Positions 4,387 through 9,719 of a DNA stretch of 9,719 nucleotides are shown here, one piece after another. The stretch spans positions 1-9,719 of the forward strand of contig CAJUIK010000067.1 in assembly GCA_910585875.1 (NCBI GenBank). The letters run 5' to 3'. Position numbers and translations under genes: made by a program. The notes under the pieces were generated by a model. The model worked only from the letters and a program-made list of their open reading frames with translations, had not been told where the DNA came from and did no database searches. The stretch is from an uncultured Eubacteriales bacterium. GTDB taxonomy: Bacteria > Bacillota > Clostridia > Oscillospirales > Butyricicoccaceae. Numbering within the stretch: position 1 is the first letter of the stretch; each line of letters opens with the position of its first letter.

Positions 4387-6882
4387 TTATTTTTCGACGG
4401 ATTGTAAAAACCGTGTTAAAATGGCGGCTACCTGAGCCCGGGTGGCGCTGCCTCCCGGCGCAAGGACGCTTTCGTCCATGCCGTTGATCAAGCCGGCGAC
4501 GTTGGCCCAAGCCATAGCCTCTTTGGCGTAATCGCTGACGCTGCCGCCGTCCGCAAAGGCGGACAAATCCGCTTTCTTGCTCACGTCATAGCCCTTCTGC
4601 TGGGCATAGCGATAGAGAATCGCCGCGATCTGCTCCCTGGTAATGGGCCCATTGGGGTTGAAAGTACCATCCGCGTTGCCGGTGACAACGCCGTTTTCCG
4701 CAGCCCAGGCCACGGCGCCGCTGTACCACTGCCCGGCAGGCACGTCGCTGAACTCCGCCGCGCCGGCGAAAGGAGAGCCCTCCAGCCGATAGAGCAGGGA
4801 CACGATCATGCCCCGGGTGGTAACGCCGCTGGGATCGAATTCATAGGCCGAGACGCCGTTCATCATCCCTCTGCGATAAACGTACTGCACCGCCTCATAA
4901 TACCAAGCGCCGGAGGTCACGTCGTGAAACCGGCCCTCGGCGGGCAGGTTGTATTCGGGATATTCCTGAACGTCCGCCTTCTTGTAGGTCACTTCAATCG
5001 TCACATCGCTGTCCGGCATCACGAAGGTATACCGGGTGTCGGTGGACTTGGTCACCGTCACTTCCCCGTCTTTGCCGGTTACGGTCACGGTATCCACCGC
5101 GTAGCCCTGGTTGGGCGCGATGGAGACGACGATTTGCTTGCCCTTGGAAGCGCTGGAAAGATCCACGCTGACGGCGCCGTTGCCGCCAGAGGGCTTGGCG
5201 ACGCTGTAAGAAGGAGCGCCGGAACCGCCGCCGGAAGAACCGGAGGAACCGGAACTGCCGGAATGGTCGCCGTCTCCGTCAGAGCCGCCCTGGGCTTTCC
5301 AATGGGCGTAAATGGTAGTATCCTGGTTGAAAACGGTTTCAACCGTCACCTTTTCGCCGCCCTCTTTGGCGGTATACCAGCCTTCAAAGGTATAGTTCTC
5401 CCGAGTCGGCGCAGGCAGAGCAGTCAATTTTCCTTCCGCGTTTGTTTTGGCGCTCTTCTGCTCCAATTCCGCTCCGCCGTTGACGTCAAAAGTCACTGTC
5501 AGATCTGACTGGCCCTTTTTTTGAACCATCGCGAAATCGCTGAAGCTGGTCAACACAAAAGAAACAAACCATTTGCCGTCTTTTTGGAACTTATTTGTGA
5601 AAACCTCTTCATAGCTGCCGTCGCTCTTATAATGCAGAATGGCCAACACATCGGGGTTGATGTTCTCAGGAATGGGCAGCGTGATCTTTACAGGAACATC
5701 CAGATTCTCTGTATTTCTCACGTTCTCCAAATCCATGGAAAAGTCCACTGCGATGGTGCTGTCATACATTTCGTCCCGTATGTGATTCTCATCTTTCGCC
5801 TTGCCCACGTTCAAGGTGATCTCGCCGTCGTCGGTCTTGTTATTCAGCCCAGCGCCCACAACGGAAATCTGGCTTGGATCAAATGCGTCCTTCATTTCAT
5901 CAGCGACGGCGGTTTTCGCCGGGCCGCCAACCTTCGCTTCCAGAGCCGCCAGGGCGTCGGCGACGCCGCTGGAGATGTTTTGCAGGTCAGCCCGCAGCGC
6001 GTTGTGCAGCGCCGTCTGCCCCATGCCTTGGACTTGCTCGCGAATCTTTCCGGCATCGTTTTCGTCCTTCAGCGCAGTCAGTTGATCTTTGACGCTGTTT
6101 GCGGCGTCCAGCAGGTTATACGGAGTGCTCCAAGGAGAAAAATCGCCGTTGCGGATTTGCTCGATATTGCTGCTGACGGGCCGTACTCGGAAATAATAAT
6201 ACCCGTTTCCATTCTCGCCAATCAGCTTATTCTGAAGCCAAGAGTCTTCTATGCCAGATTGGGAAGAATGACTGCCGCCAATCGTGTGGATTTTATTGAC
6301 GTCGTCTGTTTGGGTTTCTGAAAAACCGTAGTCAATATAATAACTATAGATTCGCTCGTCGCTTTCCTGTTCGTCGTCCCAAACCGCCGCAGGCCATTCC
6401 CAACGACCCTTCTCCGGGGTATCCAGCTTGGCTTCGGGTTTTACATAGTGATAAACGCCATTGGGCATATCCTTGGAGGATACCACGGCGCTGTCGCTGT
6501 ATGTAATGCCGTCGCCCAGATTCTGAACAGTGAAGTAATAATCCCCCGATTCAAACTCCCCATCGCCATTCCCAGCAGAATATGTGATAAAATGATCGAC
6601 CACAAACCTTGTGTTTTGATGGCCGGCGCCGTAGTGATGCGTCGTGTAATCGACAGGTTCGTCCACGCCCACCTTGTACAGGCTGAATTTCAGGCGGCTC
6701 TGGAAGGTTCCATCCGTGGTCCATACCGCCATCCCCGGGCCTCGGTTCCCTTCCCCGTCGCTCCATTTCAAGCCTGACGGGTCGCCGCAGGGCGTCAGAT
6801 TCTCCTCCGCCGCCAGGGCCGGAACAGCCATGGACAGCAGCAGGCACAAGGCCAGCAGGGCGGATAACGCTCTCTTTCTCAT
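4387..6882 (-). CDS. Secreted multidomain surface protein with three C-terminal SLH domains
   Basis: Predicted S-layer-associated protein of 831 residues, held to the cell wall by its SLH domains, which in this family bind pyruvylated secondary wall polymers. Seen in order: a signal peptide (1-25, MRKRALSALLALCLLLS, cleavage after AxA); two beta-rich, possibly fibronectin-III-like regions (about 28-130 and 145-257); a helical stretch (257-330); another beta region (about 345-455); an InlB-type repeat (about 460-529, VTFDVNGG...GWYTAKEGG...IYAHW); a Gly/Ser linker (about 531-557); a bacterial surface repeat (about 558-634); SLH domains at about 651-700, 711-758 and 773-828, with TTRGM, ITREQ and ATRAQ motifs. 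The ATG at 6882 follows GGAGG by 7 nt and begins the signal peptide, so an upstream ATG at 6936 is rejected. The N-terminal ligand or function is unknown. An inverted-repeat module lies immediately upstream. Confidence 0.92.
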   Translation of the reverse strand: MRKRALSALLALCLLLSMAVPALAAEENLTPCGDPSGLKWSDGEGNRGPGMAVWTTDGTFQSRLKFSLYKVGVDEPVDYTTHHYGAGHQNTRFVVDHFITYSAGNGDGEFESGDYYFTVQNLGDGITYSDSAVVSSKDMPNGVYHYVKPEAKLDTPEKGRWEWPAAVWDDEQESDERIYSYYIDYGFSETQTDDVNKIHTIGGSHSSQSGIEDSWLQNKLIGENGNGYYYFRVRPVSSNIEQIRNGDFSPWSTPYNLLDAANSVKDQLTALKDENDAGKIREQVQGMGQTALHNALRADLQNISSGVADALAALEAKVGGPAKTAVADEMKDAFDPSQISVVGAGLNNKTDDGEITLNVGKAKDENHIRDEMYDSTIAVDFSMDLENVRNTENLDVPVKITLPIPENINPDVLAILHYKSDGSYEEVFTNKFQKDGKWFVSFVLTSFSDFAMVQKKGQSDLTVTFDVNGGAELEQKSAKTNAEGKLTALPAPTRENYTFEGWYTAKEGGEKVTVETVFNQDTTIYAHWKAQGGSDGDGDHSGSSGSSGSSGGGSGAPSYSVAKPSGGNGAVSVDLSSASKGKQIVVSIAPNQGYAVDTVTVTGKDGEVTVTKSTDTRYTFVMPDSDVTIEVTYKKADVQEYPEYNLPAEGRFHDVTSGAWYYEAVQYVYRRGMMNGVSAYEFDPSGVTTRGMIVSLLYRLEGSPFAGAAEFSDVPAGQWYSGAVAWAAENGVVTGNADGTFNPNGPITREQIAAILYRYAQQKGYDVSKKADLSAFADGGSVSDYAKEAMAWANVAGLINGMDESVLAPGGSATRAQVAAILTRFLQSVEK

Positions 6883-6902
6883 GTTTCTTCCTCCATTCTT
6901 CT

Positions 6903-6928
6903 TTACAAGAACGTATACATTCTTGCAA
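6903..6928. repeat. 26-bp quasi-palindrome, left copy of an inverted pair
   Basis: TTACAAGAAC and its near mirror ATTCTTGCAA flank a GTATAC core. It lies 20 bases above the SLH start codon, in the 5' untranslated region. It matches the reverse complement of the copy at 7041-7066 at 25 of 26 positions. Each copy is itself nearly palindromic (11 of 13 half-site positions), as expected for a dimeric DNA-binding protein or a site-specific recombinase. Confidence 0.85.
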
Positions 6929-6948
6929 GAAGACATTCTTACAAAAAG
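6917..6948. repeat. Tandem 16-bp direct repeat overlapping the left palindrome
   Basis: ACATTCTTGCAAGAAG (6917-6932) is followed directly by ACATTCTTACAAAAAG (6933-6948), 14 of 16 identical. The second unit repeats one half of the palindrome, giving an extra half-site next to it, with a further TTGCAA at 6951-6956. Confidence 0.75.
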
Positions 6949-7040
6949 TATTGCAAAATAGGCAGGATATTAGGGGATTTCTCTATTGAAAGCTGACGGA
7001 ATTTATGATATTGTTTATACAGAACAAGAATCCCGAGAGG
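6929..7040. promoter_or_regulatory. 112-bp AT-rich segment between inverted repeats, candidate invertible promoter region
   Basis: This segment carries no gene. Promoter-like sequences exist in both directions, none strong: on the plus strand TTGAAA (6986-6991), 17 bases, TATTGT (7009-7014), pointing away from the SLH gene; on the minus strand TTGTTC (7027-7022), 16 bases, TAAATT (7005-7000), pointing toward it. If the flanking repeats recombine, the orientation of these promoters relative to the SLH gene would flip. No recombinase gene is in the window. Confidence 0.4.
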
Positions 7041-7076
7041 TTGCAAGAATGTATACTTTCTTGTAACTCCGGGATT
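7029..7076. repeat. Extended imperfect hairpin containing the right palindrome
   Basis: Outer arms AATCCCG (7029-7035) and CGGGATT (7070-7076) enclose GTTGCAAGAA / TTCTTGTAAC, making a long interrupted stem-loop about the right-hand palindrome. The left palindrome has no such GC-containing outer arms, so the two copies differ in context. In RNA it could act as a weak terminator or a structured leader. Confidence 0.6.
7041..7066. repeat. 26-bp quasi-palindrome, right copy of an inverted pair
   Basis: TTGCAAGAAT, GTATAC core and TTCTTGTAA; the inverted counterpart of the copy at 6903-6928 with one mismatch. The two copies enclose 112 bases upstream of the SLH surface-protein gene. Confidence 0.85.
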
Positions 7077-7083
7077 ATTTTGC

Positions 7084-7126
7084 AAAGCCCCCCTGGCGCC
7101 GCTGTTCCGGCCGCCAGGGGGGCTTT
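7084..7126 (-). terminator. Strong hairpin ending the M23-S41 operon
   Basis: Perfect 15-bp arms (AAAGCCCCCCTGGCG / CGCCAGGGGGGCTTT) with a 13-base loop, about 75 bases past the S41 stop codon. The T run after the stem is only TTT on either strand, so it may be a bidirectional but not ideal intrinsic terminator. It separates the protease operon from the SLH regulatory region. Confidence 0.7.
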
Positions 7127-7199
7127 CCATGTTTCCCTTGTTTTAAGCTCTGGTTATCGTGAATTGTCGCCCTGTTTTTTGGCGTCTTTTTTCCGTTTC

Positions 7200-8399
7200 C
7201 TATTCCCCCATCTGCTGGCGGAGGGTTTCCAGGGCCGTTTGCAGCTGGTCGTCCTCTTCCAGGCTCAGGGTATAGAAATTGGCCAGCTTTTCGTCGCTGA
7301 GCTCCGCTTCCACATCCGGCGCGATGCCCACGCCGGCCAGGCTAACGCCTTTGGCGGTGTAATAGCGGCTGGTGGAAAGGTTCACCGCGCCGCCGCCGGA
7401 AAGGGGAATCAGGGTTTGGGCATAGCCCTTTCCCAAGGTATGGCCGCCCACGACCGTGGCCGCGCCGTATTCTTGGAGGGAGGCGGCGAAAAATTCCGCC
7501 GCGCTGATGGAATATTCGTTGCACAGCACCGCCATCGGCAGCTCTATGCAGGCTTCGTTGGAAGAATAGGTGGTGCTTTGGCCCTCTTTATCCGTGATGC
7601 TGATGATAGCGCCCTTGGGCAGCAGCAGATCCAGCATATTCACCAGCACATCCACAAACCCGCCGGGGTTGAACCGCACGTCGAACACCAGCGCCTGGGC
7701 CCCTTGGTCCAGCAGGCCCTGGAGCTTCTGCTCAAATTCCCCGTCCACATTGCGGGAAAAGGACTCGATGCGGATCAAGCCGATATTGCCCTCCAGCATC
7801 TGGGCTTTCACGCCGGGAGTCTGCACTTCTTCCCGCGTCAGGGTCAGCTTTTGGGCAATCCCCTCCCGCAGGATGGTCAGCTCCACCTCCGTCCCCTGTT
7901 CGCCCTTCACCCGGTCGGTCAGGTCGTCATAGGTCATATCCGCCACGCTTTGTCCGTCTACCGCGGCCAGCAGATCCAGCACCTGGACGCCCGCCTTTTC
8001 CGCCGGAGAATCCTCAGTGACGGCGGTAATCACATAATAGCTGTCCTCCATACCGGCGGAAATGGTGATGCCCACGCCGGCGTATACCCGCTCCCGCCGC
8101 TCCAGCAGGTCCTGATACTCCCCTTCCGTCAGGTAGGAGGACCACTGATCCCCCGTCCCCTGGATATAGCCCTTCAGGGCCTCTTCCATCATGGTTTTTT
8201 TGTCGTATTCGCCGACGAAATACTTGTCCACCAGGTTGGCTACTTCTTTGAAATCCTTGTATTCCGCTTCCAGCTTGTCAAAATCGCCCAGCCTGGCCCG
8301 GTAATATTCCGAAGCCACATAAAAGGTGACGTTGAACGTGGCTACAATGGCCAGCGCCGCCAGCATCAGGGCCGAGCCCCAGGTCGTTTTCTTTTTCAT
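7200..8399 (-). CDS. S41 family carboxyl-terminal processing protease (CtpA/CtpB-like)
   Basis: Membrane-anchored PDZ serine protease of 399 residues acting outside the membrane. Seen: an N-terminal membrane anchor (about 8-28); a helical region (about 38-100); a PDZ domain (about 105-190, AGVGITIS...SPAEKAGVQVLDLLAAVDG); an S41 catalytic domain (about 200-370) with FDVRFNPGG at 239-247. The Ser-Lys-Gln catalytic set fits S299 in YSISAAE, K324 in LGKGYAQ (25 apart) and Q328 (four after the lysine), the spacing known for the family. The ATG at 8399 has a G-rich site (GGCGGGGG) about 7 nt upstream. It begins 23 bases after the M23 gene stop, so the two are probably co-transcribed. The substrate is unknown; the context suggests processing or control of the M23 peptidase or other cell-wall factors. 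Confidence 0.93.
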   Translation of the reverse strand: MKKKTTWGSALMLAALAIVATFNVTFYVASEYYRARLGDFDKLEAEYKDFKEVANLVDKYFVGEYDKKTMMEEALKGYIQGTGDQWSSYLTEGEYQDLLERRERVYAGVGITISAGMEDSYYVITAVTEDSPAEKAGVQVLDLLAAVDGQSVADMTYDDLTDRVKGEQGTEVELTILREGIAQKLTLTREEVQTPGVKAQMLEGNIGLIRIESFSRNVDGEFEQKLQGLLDQGAQALVFDVRFNPGGFVDVLVNMLDLLLPKGAIISITDKEGQSTTYSSNEACIELPMAVLCNEYSISAAEFFAASLQEYGAATVVGGHTLGKGYAQTLIPLSGGGAVNLSTSRYYTAKGVSLAGVGIAPDVEAELSDEKLANFYTLSLEEDDQLQTALETLRQQMGE

Positions 8400-8422
8400 C
8401 GTTTATCCCCCGCCCGGATCTC

Positions 8423-9709
8423 TTAATAGAGGCCCAAGATGCTGCCGGAATCCTGATAGGAGCCGTTGAGCCGCACTTCAAAATGAAGGTGATTGCCGGT
8501 GGAATAGCCGGTAGATCCCACATAACCGATGGTATCCCCGGCGTTTACCGTAGCGCCCTTGGTCGTGCCCAGCTTGCTCATATGGGCGTAGAGGGTCGTC
8601 AGCCCGCCGCCATGGTTAATCACTACATAGTTGCCATAGGCGGTGCTGCGGCCGGCAATAATCACCGTGCCCGGTTTGGCCGCCATGATGGTCGTGCCGT
8701 TGGGCGCCGAGATATCCACGCCTGTATGCAGCTTATATTTGCCTGTAATTGGATGCTTGCGGTTGCCGTATCGGCTGGTAACCCGCCGGTATCCGCTGGG
8801 CAGGGGGAAGGTATACCCGCCGCTGGTCTGGACGGGAGCCACGCTTTGTCCGCCGCCCTGATTATTTTGGTTCTGGGCGGCCTGCCGGGCCGCTTCTTCC
8901 TCCTGGCGCCGGCGCTCCTGCTCGGCCAGCTCTTTGGCCATCTTGTCGATCTGGGCGTTGATATCCGCTTCTTCGTCCTCAATTTCCTGATAGGACGACT
9001 TCACCTCGTCAGAAGCATTTTCCAAATCCCGCATGACGGCGGAACGGTTTTCCAGCTGGGCGTCCAGATCCCGCTTCGTGGTTTCCAAACCGGCTTTGGC
9101 TTCCTCCGCTTCGGCTTGGCTGGCCTCCAATTCCGCCTTTTTCTGGGCCACCGCTTCCTTGGCGGCCTTCAGCTTTTCAAAAAGCCCTTTGTCGTATTTG
9201 GCGATCTGGGAGACGATTTCATATCGGGAGAGGAAATCCGACACATTGTCCGAGGAAAGCAGCACTTCCAGATAGCTGGTGTCCCCCTGCTCGTACATCA
9301 CCCGCACCCGGGTCTTGAATTTTTCGTATTGGGCCTCTTCCTCTTTCTGCGCCTCTTCCAGCTCCGCCTCTTTTTGGACGATCATGCCTTGCAGCTGCTC
9401 AATGAGCTGGTTTTGCAGGTCGATTTCCCCTTCTGTGTTGGCGATCTGCTGGTCCAGCGCCTCAATCTGGTTTTTGATGGTGGCCTTTTCCCGATTGATG
9501 CCCTCAAGCTTCTGCTGAAGCTGCTTTTTCTCTGCGGCGGAGTCCTTCAGCTTTTCTTTCAGCGCGTTGATCTCCTTTTGGGAGGCCGCCGCGGCGTCTA
9601 CCCGAAAAAACAGGTCCGCTATCAAGCCGAACAGCATGATAAAAGCCAGCAGGCCGGCGATAGCCCCTGCCCCGATGCGAATCAATTTTCTTTTTTGCGA
9701 TAATTTCAT
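8423..9709 (-). CDS. M23/LytM-domain peptidase with N-terminal coiled coil (EnvC/PcsB/CwlO-like)
   Basis: Probable peptidoglycan endopeptidase or amidase activator in cell separation, 428 residues. Seen: an N-terminal anchor or signal (about 12-36); a long charged coiled coil (about 42-130 and 170-275), broken by a conserved hinge VRVMYEQGDTSYLEVLLSS (135-153) typical of coiled-coil hydrolases regulated by FtsEX; a Gln/Asn/Gly linker (about 277-295); a LytM domain (about 300-428). Zinc-site residues appear intact: H328 and D332 in HTGVD, H409 in HLH, with H376 (YAH) and H407 as probable catalytic histidines, so an active enzyme is predicted rather than a degenerate activator. Only ten bases lie upstream and show no ribosome binding site, so the start may be coupled to an upstream gene. 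By known Firmicutes gene order that gene is likely ftsX. The S41 protease follows 23 bases downstream. Confidence 0.93.
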   Translation of the reverse strand: MKLSQKRKLIRIGAGAIAGLLAFIMLFGLIADLFFRVDAAAASQKEINALKEKLKDSAAEKKQLQQKLEGINREKATIKNQIEALDQQIANTEGEIDLQNQLIEQLQGMIVQKEAELEEAQKEEEAQYEKFKTRVRVMYEQGDTSYLEVLLSSDNVSDFLSRYEIVSQIAKYDKGLFEKLKAAKEAVAQKKAELEASQAEAEEAKAGLETTKRDLDAQLENRSAVMRDLENASDEVKSSYQEIEDEEADINAQIDKMAKELAEQERRRQEEEAARQAAQNQNNQGGGQSVAPVQTSGGYTFPLPSGYRRVTSRYGNRKHPITGKYKLHTGVDISAPNGTTIMAAKPGTVIIAGRSTAYGNYVVINHGGGLTTLYAHMSKLGTTKGATVNAGDTIGYVGSTGYSTGNHLHFEVRLNGSYQDSGSILGLY

Positions 9710-9719
9710 GGTCCAGGTC

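Noticed and set aside
7166..7193. Plus-strand hairpin GTCGCC/GGCGTC followed by TTTTTT
   Set aside because: One mismatch in a 6-bp stem, and no plus-strand gene is known to need it. Noted only because a plus-strand promoter may exist in the 6929-7040 segment.
7005..8426. Plus-strand frame of 473 codons opposite the S41 gene
   Set aside because: Antisense shadow of a GC-rich gene: no domain recognised, no supported start, and the minus-strand gene has a full catalytic set.
8483..9703. Plus-strand frame of 406 codons opposite the M23 gene
   Set aside because: Shadow of coiled-coil coding sequence, rich in Leu/Phe because it mirrors Glu/Lys codons; no ribosome binding site or domain.

Overview
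The window looks like Firmicutes/Clostridia chromosome, probably a GC-rich Oscillospiraceae/Ruminococcaceae-type gut anaerobe. The evidence is strong AGGAGG-type ribosome binding sites, a GC-rich greA-lysS pair, a three-SLH-domain surface protein, and a PcsB/CwlO-like M23 peptidase followed by an S41 protease. All convincing genes lie on the minus strand, so transcription runs from high to low coordinates. The taxonomic placement is inferred from gene content and style only.

Reading in transcription order: 9709-7200 is a two-gene cell-envelope operon with an M23/LytM peptidase carrying a long coiled coil, then an S41 (CtpA-like) protease. In Firmicutes these genes often follow ftsE-ftsX, which would lie just outside the window. 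A 15-bp-arm hairpin (7084-7126) follows. The gap 6883-7083 is AT-rich and holds two near-identical 26-bp quasi-palindromes in inverted orientation around 112 bp, directly upstream of a secreted 831-residue SLH surface protein (6882-4387). A strong terminator ends that gene. Next come an unrecognised 251-residue protein (4241-3486), a textbook sigma-A promoter whose -35 box contains that gene's stop codon, greA (3408-2935) and lysS (2857-1331).

From about position 1330 down to 1 the character changes: lower GC, AT-rich tracts, tandem intrinsic terminators and a long structured leader ahead of a ParA/Soj-type ATPase of the kind carried near one end of Tn1549/CTn-like conjugative elements. I read this as the end of an integrated mobile element abutting the 3' side of lysS. 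The leader carries an rRNA-type boxA preceded by a hairpin, suggesting antitermination. The ParA reading frame appears to leave the family sequence after residue 194, and the 52 bases left at the window edge contain two degenerate 20-bp repeats resembling transposon-end architecture.

The most interesting candidates are the inverted-repeat module in front of the SLH gene (invertible promoter or paired operator), the boxA leader of the mobile element, and the chimeric ParA end.
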